Below the pieces are notes generated by a model. The model had not been told where the DNA came from. It searched no databases and saw only the letters and a program-made list of their open reading frames with translations. Below, in pieces: positions 1-8,756 of a DNA stretch of 64,000 bases. Source of the stretch: Paenibacillus sedimenti (GTDB lineage: Bacteria; Bacillota; Bacilli; Paenibacillales; NBRC-103111); the NCBI RefSeq assembly GCF_014534655.1, contig NZ_JACVVD010000018.1:29618-93617 (forward strand), given 5' to 3'. The position numbers and the translations under genes were made by a program. How positions within the stretch are numbered: position 1 is the first letter of the stretch; each line of letters opens with the position of its first letter.

Positions 1-1096
1 CTTGCGTATGTACGGCATGAATAACACTACCTGCACCCAAGAAGAGCAGCGCCTTGAAGAATGCATGGGTGAACAGATGGAACATCCCTGAAGCGAACGA
101 GACACCAATGCCTAACGCCATCATCATATATCCGAGTTGACTAACGGTCGAGTAAGCGAGAATGCGCTTGATATCGTTCTGAGCGACACCGATTGTCGCA
201 GCGAAAATCGCCGTGAACCCACCAACATAAGCAACGACGAGCAGCGCGTCCGGTGAAGCTTGGAAAATATCAAACGTGCGCGCGACCAAGTAAACGCCAG
301 CAGCAACCATCGTTGCCGCATGGATAAGCGCACTGATCGGCGTCGGGCCTTCCATCGCGTCCGGCAGCCACGTATGCAGCGGGAATTGACCGGATTTGCC
401 GATGGCTCCTATAAAGATCAGAATCGCGATCCAGGTCACGATCGTCGGATCGATTTTGCCTGAAGCGAATGCATTATGGATAGAACTGAAATCAAGCGCG
501 TGGCCTGGCATATACCAGAACAGCAGCAGAATGCCGATGAACAAGCCAACGTCCCCGATACGGGTAACGATGAAGGCTTTTTTCGCTGCCGCTTTCGCCT
601 CCGGCTTGTAGTACCAGAATCCCACCAATAAGAAGGAGCAGGCACCTACAAGCTCCCAGAAAATGTAGAGTTCGAGCATATTGGCCGAGATGACAAGACC
701 AAGCATGGAGAAAGAGAACAGCGCGATGTAACTGAAAAATACATGGATGCGCTCGTCGCCCTTCATGTAACCTTTAGAGTAAATGTTGACTAAAAGGCTG
801 ACGAGCGTTACGATCACGAGCATCAAGGCATTGAGATTATTGACCTCAAAGCCCATTTTCAGCGTGTAGTCGCCAACCTGAAGCCAGCTTAGCTTATCCC
901 ATGTATAATCCTCGACATGACCGTCCAGTCTTTCCAAGAAAATCAGCAAGGCAACGATAAATGAGGCCAACATCGCCGCAATACTGATGTAAATTCCAAA
1001 ATCCTTCAATTGACGTCCCATAGCCGTAAGCGCTAGAAAAGCGAGCAGCGGAAACAACGGAATGAGCCATGCGTATTGTGAATAGTCCGATACCAT
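1..1096 (-). CDS. nuoL: NADH-quinone oxidoreductase subunit L (3' part outside window)
   Basis: Antiporter-like proton-pumping membrane subunit of complex I. The start is an ATG at 1096 behind AAAAGGAC, 15 bp after nuoK, and about 365 N-terminal codons are visible before the window edge. The translation is a run of hydrophobic helices containing the Proton_antipo_N and Proton_antipo_M signatures, for example ELVGACSFLLVGFWY and GKSGQFPLHTWLPDAMEGPT followed by SALIHAATMVAAGVYL. These are typical of NuoL and its Mrp-type relatives. The C-terminal helices and long lateral helix would lie left of the window. Position after nuoK in the operon supports NuoL over NuoM or NuoN. Confidence 0.95.
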   Translation of the reverse strand, partial: MVSDYSQYAWLIPLFPLLAFLALTAMGRQLKDFGIYISIAAMLASFIVALLIFLERLDGHVEDYTWDKLSWLQVGDYTLKMGFEVNNLNALMLVIVTLVSLLVNIYSKGYMKGDERIHVFFSYIALFSFSMLGLVISANMLELYIFWELVGACSFLLVGFWYYKPEAKAAAKKAFIVTRIGDVGLFIGILLLFWYMPGHALDFSSIHNAFASGKIDPTIVTWIAILIFIGAIGKSGQFPLHTWLPDAMEGPTPISALIHAATMVAAGVYLVARTFDIFQASPDALLVVAYVGGFTAIFAATIGVAQNDIKRILAYSTVSQLGYMMMALGIGVSFASGMFHLFTHAFFKALLFLGAGSVIHAVHTQ

Positions 1097-1111
1097 GTCC
1101 TTTTCAGCCCC

Positions 1112-1423
1112 CTAGCGCTTCATAGAATCCATTTCATTGACCTCTGATGTTCCTTTATTCCGGTAAATCGTGATCAGAATCGCGATCCCCACGGCCGCTT
1201 CCGCAGCCGCAATCGTAATATTAAACAGGGAGAAAATTTGCCCCGTAAGCGCCGGATGGTCGCCGAGCTTCGAGAAGGCCACCAAATTCAGGTTTACTGC
1301 ATTGAGCATCAGCTCAATCGACAACAGCACGATAACCCCGTTCTTCTTCGTCAGTGCACCGTATAAGCCGATGCAGAACAGGATGGCCGCCAGCGTGAGA
1401 TAAGGAGTAACGATAGTACCCAC
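1112..1423 (-). CDS. nuoK: NADH-quinone oxidoreductase subunit K
   Basis: Small complex I membrane subunit of 103 residues with three predicted helices, the normal size. The conserved stretch SIELMLNAVNLNLVAF, with its buried Glu in helix 2, is visible. This Glu is known in the family to be part of the central proton path. The start is GTG at 1423, with GGAGG about 8 bp upstream inside the end of nuoJ, so the two genes are probably translationally linked. It lies between nuoJ (3 bp away) and nuoL. Confidence 0.95.
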   Translation of the reverse strand: MGTIVTPYLTLAAILFCIGLYGALTKKNGVIVLLSIELMLNAVNLNLVAFSKLGDHPALTGQIFSLFNITIAAAEAAVGIAILITIYRNKGTSEVNEMDSMKR

Positions 1424-1426
1424 TGT

Positions 1427-1957
1427 CTAATCCTCCTCTCTCTTGGCAATGACGATCGCACCGATGAAGGCAACCGTCAGCAGCACAGACATGATTTCAA
1501 AAGGGATCACATGCTCATTATAGAGCAGTTTTCCGATTTCGAGGGTATTGTCTTTGCCAGCATCCAGCGTGCCCGTAGCGACGAAGTTCGTTTTTTGAAT
1601 CGCATAAAATAAGATCCCGAACAAACCTAATGCCCCGACAATGGCGAGGCCTTCATGCCAAGGCCGTCTAGGCTCCGCTTCGTCGCCTTGTCTATGCTTC
1701 GTCATCATAATGCCGAAGATCATCAGAATCGAGATCGCGCCCGCGTAAATCAACACTTGCACAAAAGCGACAAATTCGGCTTCCAGAATGACGTAAAGTC
1801 CCGCCAAACTGATGAAAGTCAAGGCTACGGACACGACCATATGAATGACCTTGGTAAAAGAGATCATAAAGATGGCGCCGCCAATCGCCAGCAAAGCGAA
1901 GATAAAGAAGGCCCAGCTCGTTCCGCTTGAAAGGAAATCACCGATTCCGCTAAACAT
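1427..1957 (-). CDS. nuoJ: NADH-quinone oxidoreductase subunit J
   Basis: Complex I membrane subunit with about five helices (176 residues). The open frame continues upstream to 2023, but the ATG at 1957 (MFSGIGDFL) begins the hydrophobic family-like sequence. That start overlaps the nuoI stop by 8 bp, a usual arrangement in this operon. The segment EAEFVAFVQVLIYAGAI is the conserved NuoJ helix containing the pi-bulge region of the E-channel. The C-terminus is short and acidic (KREED). Confidence 0.93.
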   Translation of the reverse strand: MFSGIGDFLSSGTSWAFFIFALLAIGGAIFMISFTKVIHMVVSVALTFISLAGLYVILEAEFVAFVQVLIYAGAISILMIFGIMMTKHRQGDEAEPRRPWHEGLAIVGALGLFGILFYAIQKTNFVATGTLDAGKDNTLEIGKLLYNEHVIPFEIMSVLLTVAFIGAIVIAKREED

Positions 1958-2402
1958 CTTTTTTGGCGCCCCCTTTCGGCATGGCCGAGTTGTTCTCCTG
2001 GCGAATGTTTTGGTTATTATCATTAAGCCATTGCAGGTTTTTGAATAAATCGTCCCTGCTGTAAGTGCTCAGCTCAAAATTATTCGTCATGACGATCGCC
2101 TCGGTCGGACAAACCTCCGTGCATAGATCGCACAAAATACAGATTTCAAAATTAATATCGTACGTATCGATAACCTTTCCCTTCTTCTCAGGGTCAGGGT
2201 TCGCTTTACCGGTTAAAGTAATACATTCCGTCGGGCAAATGCGGGCACATTGATTACAGACAATGCATTTTTCCGGATCAAAATGTTGAATGCCACGGAA
2301 GCGATCCGGCATTTTAAGCGGGACGTCAGGGTACGCGTAGGTCACCTTCTTCTGAGTCATGCTTTTTAGCGTTACGCCTAAGCCTTTTACTAAACCCTTC
2401 AT
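1950..2402 (-). CDS. nuoI: NADH-quinone oxidoreductase subunit I (2x[4Fe-4S] ferredoxin)
   Basis: Peripheral-arm subunit of 150 residues. Two CxxCxxCxxxCP motifs are visible, CIVCNQCARICP at about residues 45-56 and CILCDLCTEVCP at about 87-98. They ligate clusters N6a and N6b, which pass electrons to NuoB. The start at 2402 has a strong AAGGGAAGGG ribosome site. The protein continues past the second cluster with a polar tail ending GGAKKDV. It lies between nuoH and nuoJ. Confidence 0.96.
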   Translation of the reverse strand: MKGLVKGLGVTLKSMTQKKVTYAYPDVPLKMPDRFRGIQHFDPEKCIVCNQCARICPTECITLTGKANPDPEKKGKVIDTYDINFEICILCDLCTEVCPTEAIVMTNNFELSTYSRDDLFKNLQWLNDNNQNIRQENNSAMPKGGAKKDV

Positions 2403-2418
2403 TGTATCCCTTCCCTTC

Positions 2419-3423
2419 TTAAACCAAACTCATAACGATCGCGGTCACCAGCATGTTGACCAGAGCCAGCGGAAGCAGCACTTTCCAGCCGAAGCCCATC
2501 AACTGATCGACCCGTACCCGTGGCAGTGTTGCCCGTATCCAGAACAGGAAGAATACGATGAAAGAGAATTTCAGCAGGAACCAGATGATACCTGGAATGA
2601 AATCAAGGAACGGGAACGGCGCATGCCAACCGCCCAGGAAAATTAAGCTGGTCAGCGAGGCGATGACGAATACGTAGACATACTCCGCCAGCATGAAAAA
2701 GGCGAAACGGAATCCGCTGTACTCGACGTGATAACCTGCGACAAGCTCAGATTCAGCCTCCGGCAAATCGAAAGGAGTCCGGTTCAGCTCCGAAACCCCG
2801 GCAATCACGAAAATGATAAATCCGAGAATTTGCGGAATGAAGTTCCAATGCCAGAAGCCGCCGGTTTGGTGATCCACAATCGTGTGAAGGTTGAGGCTTC
2901 CAGTCATCATAATGACGCCAATGACGGAAATGACGAGCGGCACTTCATAACTGATCATTTGCGCAGCAGAGCGCATGCCGCCAAGCAGCGCGTATTTATT
3001 GTTCGACGCCCAGCCGCCGAGAATGATGCCGATCGTGGAAATCCCCGTAAGGGCAACATAATAAAGCAAGCCTACATTGAGATTGGCATTAAATAGCTTA
3101 TCGGAAAAAGGAATCGTCGCAATAATCGTAAATGACGGGATAAACGTAATGATCGGCGCCAAAATGAAGAGCTCGCGCTCCGCTTTTTTAGGGATCGTAT
3201 CTTCTTTGATCAGAAGCTTCGTTACGTCCGCTACGCTCTGCAAAAGCCCTAACGGCCCTGTCCGGTTCGGTCCGATTCGCAGCTGCATCCAGCCGATAAC
3301 CTTGCGCTCAAAGTAGATGGCATAGGTTACAAAACCGAGTACCAGCAGCAGCATCACGACGCCCCAGAACAGGAAAATGAAGAAGTTGGTCCAGCTTAGA
3401 CTCTCCTCCAGCAGATTCATCAT
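2419..3423 (-). CDS. nuoH: NADH-quinone oxidoreductase subunit H
   Basis: Eight-helix membrane subunit (334 residues) that joins the peripheral and membrane arms and forms part of the quinone chamber. Conserved signatures are visible: ERKVIGWMQLRIGPNRTGP near residue 40 and FDLPEAESELVAGYHVEYSG near residue 217. Its ATG at 3423 overlaps the nuoD stop in a TAATG junction. Hence nuoE, nuoF and nuoG, which sit between nuoD and nuoH in enterobacteria, are absent from that position. Confidence 0.97.
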   Translation of the reverse strand: MMNLLEESLSWTNFFIFLFWGVVMLLLVLGFVTYAIYFERKVIGWMQLRIGPNRTGPLGLLQSVADVTKLLIKEDTIPKKAERELFILAPIITFIPSFTIIATIPFSDKLFNANLNVGLLYYVALTGISTIGIILGGWASNNKYALLGGMRSAAQMISYEVPLVISVIGVIMMTGSLNLHTIVDHQTGGFWHWNFIPQILGFIIFVIAGVSELNRTPFDLPEAESELVAGYHVEYSGFRFAFFMLAEYVYVFVIASLTSLIFLGGWHAPFPFLDFIPGIIWFLLKFSFIVFFLFWIRATLPRVRVDQLMGFGWKVLLPLALVNMLVTAIVMSLV

Positions 3424-4523
3424 TAGGCATCCACCTCCCCAACGACAATGTCAATTCCGCCCAAGATCGTAATCAGATTGGTCATGGTTTCGCCGACTAG
3501 CAGCTTGGGCAATATTTGCAGATTTATGAAGGAAGGTCTGCGGAATTTCAAGCGGTACGGCTCCTGTTTGCCTCGGGAAATAATGTAACAGCCGATTTCT
3601 CCGCGAGGAGATTCTATGGCTGCGTACACTTCGCCTTCGGCAGGGCGGATCACGCGAGGTACCTTGCCCATCGTTTCGCCTTCAGCAGGGAATTGTTCTA
3701 CCGCCTGCTCCAGAATGCGCAGCGATTGCCGCACTTCTTCCATACGAAGTATGTATCGATCATAGCAATCGCCGCCAGTACTTACAGGCACGTCGAATTC
3801 AAAGCGGTTATACAAGCTATACGGCTGCGTTTTGCGTATGTCCCAGTTGACACCGGTACATCTTAAGTTGGCTCCGCTGAGGCCGTAGGCAATTGCCGTC
3901 TCGGCATCATATTTACCTACGCCTTTAATCCGCGCAAGGAAGATTTCGTTGCCGGATACGAGGGTATGATACTCTTCCAATTTGTCGCGCATATAAGGGA
4001 CGAACTTGCGTACCTTCTCAATCCAACCGTCCGGCGCATCCCATTTAACCCCGCCTACACGCATGTAGTTGTAAGTCAGACGGGCTCCGCAAAGCTCGTT
4101 GAACAGGTCGATAATGATTTCACGGTCGCGAAAAGCGTATAAGAAAGGGCTCATTGCGCCAATGTCCAGCAAATAGGTGCCCCACCAAACCATATGGCTG
4201 GCAATGCGCTGAAGTTCCATAACGATCAAGCGAAGGAATTCCGCACGCTCCGGCACTTCCAGCTGCATCAATTTCTCCACGGCGTGGACGAGCACGTAAT
4301 TGTTGGTCATCGCCGATACGTAGTCCATCCGGTCCGTATACGGGATGATTTGCGTATAGTTGAGATTCTCAGCCAATTTTTCCGTTCCTCTATGTAGATA
4401 GCCCATTACGGGTATAGCTTCTTTGATAATCTCCCCATCCAGCTTGACGATCACGCGGAATACCCCGTGCGTACTGGGATGCTGAGGGCCTACGTTTAAC
4501 AGCAGCTCTTCTGTCCGTAACAA
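3423..4523 (-). CDS. nuoD: NADH-quinone oxidoreductase subunit D (49-kDa type)
   Basis: Peripheral-arm quinone-binding subunit, related to the large subunit of NiFe hydrogenases. At 366 residues it is the short bacterial form and is not fused to nuoC. GPQHPSTHG at the N-terminus carries the quinone-site His. Also visible are RGTEKLAE, YTDRMDYVSAM and the C-terminal GGIDIVVGEVD. The ATG at 4523 lies 3 bp after the nuoC stop. Confidence 0.97.
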   Translation of the reverse strand: MLRTEELLLNVGPQHPSTHGVFRVIVKLDGEIIKEAIPVMGYLHRGTEKLAENLNYTQIIPYTDRMDYVSAMTNNYVLVHAVEKLMQLEVPERAEFLRLIVMELQRIASHMVWWGTYLLDIGAMSPFLYAFRDREIIIDLFNELCGARLTYNYMRVGGVKWDAPDGWIEKVRKFVPYMRDKLEEYHTLVSGNEIFLARIKGVGKYDAETAIAYGLSGANLRCTGVNWDIRKTQPYSLYNRFEFDVPVSTGGDCYDRYILRMEEVRQSLRILEQAVEQFPAEGETMGKVPRVIRPAEGEVYAAIESPRGEIGCYIISRGKQEPYRLKFRRPSFINLQILPKLLVGETMTNLITILGGIDIVVGEVDA

Positions 4524-4526
4524 ATG

Positions 4527-5633
4527 CTACACCTCCGGGTCGAGCGGTTCGTAATCTTTGCGCAGTGGATGACCGACCCAATCGTCAGGCATCATAATTC
4601 TTCGTAAATCGGGATGTCCGGGAAAATCGATGCCCAGTAAGTCAAATACTTCCCGCTCGTTCCAATTGGCTGTAGCCCACACCGGCGTTACCGATGGGAT
4701 GCTCGGCTGCTCGCGGTCTGTTTTCACTTTCACGCAGTATTCGCGCTGATGCGTGAGGGAAAGCAGATGATACGCCACCTCCAGGTGCGTCTCCTGATCG
4801 ACTCCGGAGAGATTGCGCAAATAGTCGCAGCGCAGCTCTTCGTGATCTCGAAGCGCCAGGGCCGCCTGCGGCCAGCGTGCGCTGTGGATAACAACATAAG
4901 GACGATGCGAGTCCTTCTCGTTGATAAAAGCGTCGACGACGGCGTCTTCGCCCACGTCGGCTTTCAAGATCGCGACCAGCCGATCGAGCAGCGGCTGATT
5001 CGGCGACGGCTCCTTCGGCGCGGCTGGCTCCGCCGAATCCGGCTTCGCTGCACGCGCGCTGGCTCGCGCGGCGCGTGCTTCTGCGGCGGCCTGCGCTTTG
5101 GCCGCCTTCTCGTCCTCGGCGGCGTCTCCGGACGCCGCCGGTGGTGCCTCCGCCGACGCGGGCTCGCCCGTCGGCGTAGCGGCCGCCCGCGCCGCCTGGC
5201 GGGCGGCTCTCGCCGCAGCGCGCTCGGCTGCGGCATCGGCTGCGGCGCTGCTCGGCGCTGCACCGTCGGCAGCAGCCGCTGCGCTGGCCCGCTCGTCGGC
5301 AGACGCCTGCGCGAGCTCGGCAGCCGGCGCGTCGCTCGGCTCGCCCGTCGTCTGCGCCGCCGGGTCGGCCGCCTGGATCTCCGCCGCGCGGTCTACCGCG
5401 GCTTGCACGTCGTCGCTGAGCGGCGTCTTGTTCAGCTGCGCCTCCGGCGTCAGCTCGCCGACCTGCTCAGCTGCTTTCTCCAGCGGCGAGTCGCCTTTCT
5501 CGGACTCGCCAGTTCTTGCTTCCTCCGCTGACGTGCCCTCCTCAGCGGCCTTTGCCTCGTGAGCAGCCTCTACTTCGGATGCCGCACCTGGCTTCTCCTC
5601 AGGCTGACCCTCCGGCTTCTTCTCGTCACTCAT
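4527..5633 (-). CDS. nuoC: NADH-quinone oxidoreductase subunit C with long low-complexity N-terminal extension
   Basis: The C-terminal part (about residues 212-368) is a complete 30-kDa complex I domain, containing WNEREVFDLLGIDFPGHPDL and ending HPLRKDYEPLDPE. That domain alone is about the normal size of NuoC. Before it is an extension of about 200 residues made almost only of Ala, Glu, Pro, Asp, Arg and Ser. The DNA there (about 5000-5550) is much more GC-rich than the rest of the operon. The start at 5633 overlaps the nuoB stop (ATGA). The extension has no recognisable domain and is presumably disordered. Its frame is open throughout and matches the domain frame, so it is not a frameshift artefact. 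Confidence 0.93.
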   Translation of the reverse strand: MSDEKKPEGQPEEKPGAASEVEAAHEAKAAEEGTSAEEARTGESEKGDSPLEKAAEQVGELTPEAQLNKTPLSDDVQAAVDRAAEIQAADPAAQTTGEPSDAPAAELAQASADERASAAAAADGAAPSSAAADAAAERAAARAARQAARAAATPTGEPASAEAPPAASGDAAEDEKAAKAQAAAEARAARASARAAKPDSAEPAAPKEPSPNQPLLDRLVAILKADVGEDAVVDAFINEKDSHRPYVVIHSARWPQAALALRDHEELRCDYLRNLSGVDQETHLEVAYHLLSLTHQREYCVKVKTDREQPSIPSVTPVWATANWNEREVFDLLGIDFPGHPDLRRIMMPDDWVGHPLRKDYEPLDPEV

Positions 5634-6148
5634 CGATTGGTCACCCGCTTCCCGGTCTTCGCTTCATAGCGAATTTTCTCCTGAAGCTTATTAATACCGT
5701 AGATCAGCGCCGCCGGATTCGGCGGGCAGCCTGGTATGTACACATCGACAGGAACGACCTGATCGACACCTTTTACAACCGAATAAGACTTCACATACGG
5801 CCCTCCGGCTGTTGCACAGGAGCCCATCGCGATAACCCATTTCGGCTCCGGCATCTGCTCGTAAAGACGGCGCAGCAAAGGAGCCATTTTCTTCGTAACG
5901 GTCCCTGCCACAATCATCACGTCAGATTGCCGGGGGGACGTACGGAAGATGACTCCGAAACGGTCCAAATCATAGTGCGAGCCGCCCGTTCCCATCATTT
6001 CAATGGCGCAACAGGCAAGGCCAAAGGTTAACGGCCAAAGCGAATTGCTGCGAGCCCAAGCTTTCACTTGCTCCAGCGTTGTCATAAATACGTTGCGGTT
6101 TAGCTCTTCCCGCTCTTCGGGAGATATCGATTCTAGACTGAAGTCCAT
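5630..6148 (-). CDS. nuoB: NADH-quinone oxidoreductase subunit B
   Basis: Peripheral-arm subunit holding cluster N2, the last iron-sulfur centre before quinone. Cluster ligands are visible in GLACCAIEMM, GSCATAGGPY and PGCPPNP. The frame is open back to 6211, but the ATG at 6148 (MDFSLESISPEE) fits family length (172 residues) and has AGAAGG upstream. This start lies 16 bp inside the end of nuoA. The gene is followed by nuoC with a 4-bp overlap. Confidence 0.96.
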   Translation of the reverse strand: MDFSLESISPEEREELNRNVFMTTLEQVKAWARSNSLWPLTFGLACCAIEMMGTGGSHYDLDRFGVIFRTSPRQSDVMIVAGTVTKKMAPLLRRLYEQMPEPKWVIAMGSCATAGGPYVKSYSVVKGVDQVVPVDVYIPGCPPNPAALIYGINKLQEKIRYEAKTGKRVTNR

Positions 6149-6501
6149 TGCAGCACCTTCTTCTTCCAAGCGTATAATAAACCTATGGCAAGCAAGGCTA
6201 CAAAAATGCACATTTCAACTAAAGCAAAAAGTCCAAGCTGATTGTAGGCAACAGCCCATGGATACAGGAATACGGTCTCTACATCAAAAATGACAAACAT
6301 TAAAGCAAATAAATAATAACGAATGTTAAAACGGATTTGTCCCTCACCTACGGGCTCGTTCCCGCTTTCATACGTCGTATACTTCTCCTCGACGGGTTTA
6401 CTCGGTCTTAGCCATTTGCCGATTGTCAGCGCCGCAATAGGCAGGAAAATGCCCAGTCCCAAAAAAATCGCCACAATCACATAATTATTTGTGTACATCA
6501 T
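6133..6501 (-). CDS. nuoA: NADH-quinone oxidoreductase subunit A
   Basis: First gene of the complex I operon, a three-helix membrane subunit. The open frame begins at 6549. The tandem ATGs at 6501/6498, preceded by GGAGG, give a normal 121-122 residue NuoA beginning with a hydrophobic helix. The conserved segment KYTTYESGNEPVGEGQIRFNIRYYLFALMFVIFDVE is represented by TYESGNEP and FVIFDVETVFLYPWA. Expression is probably from the promoter at 6576-6604. Confidence 0.94.
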   Translation of the reverse strand: MMYTNNYVIVAIFLGLGIFLPIAALTIGKWLRPSKPVEEKYTTYESGNEPVGEGQIRFNIRYYLFALMFVIFDVETVFLYPWAVAYNQLGLFALVEMCIFVALLAIGLLYAWKKKVLQWTSV

Positions 6502-6575
6502 CCGGATGTAACCGCCTCCATTCTTATTTAATTTTCTTATGCCACTCATTAGATTTGGTAATAATCACCTTAACA

Positions 6576-6604
6576 ATTATAGCAAAAAGGATTTTAGGCG
6601 TCGA
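6576..6604 (-). promoter_or_regulatory. Candidate sigma-A promoter of the nuo operon
   Basis: Reading leftward, a TCGACG -35 hexamer and a perfect TATAAT -10 hexamer are separated by 17 bp, about 75 bp upstream of the nuoA start. The -35 matches consensus at four of six positions. No other good match was seen between atpC and nuoA. Confidence 0.55.
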
Positions 6605-6692
6605 TGACTAATTCCGTCTCCCCTATGTACTTTTTCCATTTTTATCTTTTCTTACACGGCTGCTGGAGAAATAAGGATTTGTTTCGCTGTAC

Positions 6693-6722
6693 AAAAAAGG
6701 CGAAGGAACTAAGTTCCTTCGC
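6693..6722 (-). terminator. Intrinsic terminator after atpC
   Basis: The near-perfect palindrome GCGAAGGAAC/GTTCCTTCGC is followed on the minus strand by six T residues, 15 bp after the atpC stop. It separates the atp and nuo transcription units. Confidence 0.9.
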
Positions 6723-6736
6723 TCTTTTGAATCGAT

Positions 6737-7144
6737 CTATTTTCTTCCGGCTACTGTAATCCGGTTCAATGCTCTTTGCAACGATGCTTCGGCACGCTTG
6801 AAATCGACGTTAGATTGCTTCATATCCGCAAGACGTTTTTCCGCGCGTTCCTTCGCTGCTTTCGCACGATCTATATCGATTTGTTCTGGCAGCTCGGCGC
6901 TTTCCGCCAGTATGACCACTTTATCCTTGCGCACTTCCATAAATCCGCCGTTCACTGCGATGATTTCGTCTTTAGAGCCCTGTTTCTTCACAGTAATCGG
7001 ACCGATTTTCAATGGAGTCACCAGTGGAATGTGGTTCGGCAGAATTCCAAGCTCCCCTTCAACACCCTTCACTACAATCATGTTCGCTTGTTCAGCGTAC
7101 ACTTTGTGCTCAGGAGTAACAATTTCAAGTAGGAATGTACTCAC
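6737..7144 (-). CDS. atpC: ATP synthase F1 subunit epsilon
   Basis: Central-stalk subunit and rotation regulator of F1. It has 135 residues: an N-terminal beta-sandwich (LEIVTPEHKVY, GELGILPNHIPLVTPL) and a C-terminal two-helix domain with many Lys, Arg and Ala residues. The start is GTG at 7144 with GGAAGGAG upstream. It is the last gene of the operon, 47 bp after atpD, and is followed by a terminator. Confidence 0.97.
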   Translation of the reverse strand: MSTFLLEIVTPEHKVYAEQANMIVVKGVEGELGILPNHIPLVTPLKIGPITVKKQGSKDEIIAVNGGFMEVRKDKVVILAESAELPEQIDIDRAKAAKERAEKRLADMKQSNVDFKRAEASLQRALNRITVAGRK

Positions 7145-7191
7145 TTGGATTCTCCTTCCTCAGCTTACGCGCAGGTTTACCAAAGGTAACC

Positions 7192-8589
7192 TTACAGCGT
7201 TTTCGCTTTCTCGATTGCGTCCTCGATCGTACCTACGTTATGGAACGCTACCTCAGGAAGGTTATCGTGTTTACCTTCAAGAACTTCTTTGAAGCTGCGC
7301 ACAGTATCTTTCAATGGCACGTACAAGCCTGGGAAACCGTTGAACGGCTCAGCAACGTGAAGCGGCTGAGACAAGAACAGACGGAGACGACGCGCACGGG
7401 TTACGATCAATTTGTCCTCGTCGGACAACTCATCCATACCCAAGATCGCGATGATATCCAGAAGCTCTTTGTAACGTTGAAGAACTTGTTTAACGCCTTG
7501 TGCTACTTTATAATGCTCTTCGCCCAAAATTTCAGGCGTCAAGATACGGGAAGATGAAGCCAGCGGATCTACCGCAGGGAAGATACCCGCAGCCGCGATG
7601 CTACGCTCCAAGTTCGTTGTTGCATCCAAATGCGCGAACGCTGTAGCTGGAGCCGGATCCGTATAGTCATCCGCAGGAACGTAAATCGCTTGAATCGATG
7701 TTACGGAACCTTTTTTCGTGGATGTAATACGCTCTTGCAATTGACCCATCTCTGTAGCCAAAGTCGGTTGGTAACCTACCGCGGATGGCATACGACCGAG
7801 CAACGCCGAAACCTCGGAACCTGCTTGGGTGAAACGGAAAATGTTGTCGATGAACAGAAGAACGTCTCTTCCTTCAACGTCACGGAAATACTCAGCCATT
7901 GTCAAACCGGTCAAGGCTACGCGAAGACGCGCGCCAGGAGGCTCGTTCATTTGACCGAATACCATCGCTGTTTTCGCGATAACGCCGGAATCTTTCATCT
8001 CGTGGTAAAGGTCATTACCTTCACGAGTACGCTCGCCAACGCCTGCGAATACGGAGATACCGCCGTGCTCTTGCGCGATGTTGTGGATCAGCTCTTGCAT
8101 CGTTACGGTTTTACCTACACCCGCTCCGCCGAAGAGACCGATTTTACCACCCTTAGCATAAGGAGCCATCAGGTCAATAACTTTAATACCTGTTTCAAGA
8201 ACTTCCGACTTCGTGGACAAGTTCTCGAAAGCAGGAGCCTCTTTATGAATCGGGCTAGTTTCGGAACGGTCAACAGTCTCGATACCGTCGATTGGTTCTC
8301 CAACTACGTTAAATACACGACCCAATGTTGCTGCGCCTACCGGTACAGTAATTGGAGCACCTGAATCAACAGCTTCAGCGCCACGTACAAGTCCGTCTGT
8401 AGAGGACATCGCTACGCAACGAACGAGGTTGTCACCAAGGTGAACAGCCGCTTCAACCGTGATGGAGAGCGTTTGTCCGCCTTCCGTTTTTTCAATCTTG
8501 ATTGCATTCAGAATTTCAGGGAGCTGTCCGCGTTCGAACTCAATGTCGACGACAGGCCCTGTAATATTCACAACGCGCCCTTTGCTCAT
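7192..8589 (-). CDS. atpD: ATP synthase F1 subunit beta
   Basis: Catalytic subunit of F1 (465 residues). The Walker A GGAGVGKT, the region ERTREGNDLY and the Walker B stretch VLLFIDNIFRF are visible. The frame is open to 8631, but the ATG at 8589 (MSKGRVVNI) sits behind GGAGGG and matches the usual N-terminus. The 167-bp gap to atpG holds no gene that I can see. Confidence 0.98.
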   Translation of the reverse strand: MSKGRVVNITGPVVDIEFERGQLPEILNAIKIEKTEGGQTLSITVEAAVHLGDNLVRCVAMSSTDGLVRGAEAVDSGAPITVPVGAATLGRVFNVVGEPIDGIETVDRSETSPIHKEAPAFENLSTKSEVLETGIKVIDLMAPYAKGGKIGLFGGAGVGKTVTMQELIHNIAQEHGGISVFAGVGERTREGNDLYHEMKDSGVIAKTAMVFGQMNEPPGARLRVALTGLTMAEYFRDVEGRDVLLFIDNIFRFTQAGSEVSALLGRMPSAVGYQPTLATEMGQLQERITSTKKGSVTSIQAIYVPADDYTDPAPATAFAHLDATTNLERSIAAAGIFPAVDPLASSSRILTPEILGEEHYKVAQGVKQVLQRYKELLDIIAILGMDELSDEDKLIVTRARRLRLFLSQPLHVAEPFNGFPGLYVPLKDTVRSFKEVLEGKHDNLPEVAFHNVGTIEDAIEKAKTL

Positions 8590-8756
8590 GGTTTCCCTCC
8601 TAAGAAAAGCTTCGCCTCTGGTCGAGGTCATTTATAAGAAAAAACATCTATCGAAGTCATTCAATGTAGCCAGACCGCTTTTTGATGAAGTTTTTCATGC
8701 CAATAAGAATTTTATTATCCGCACTATCGGAAATTTATAAATTCTTATGTGGACAA

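Noticed and set aside
4749..5531. A 260-codon open frame on the plus strand over nuoC
   Set aside because: It is an Arg/Leu/Gly-rich mirror of the GC-rich Ala/Glu extension of NuoC; it has no family-like words and lies antisense to a certain gene.
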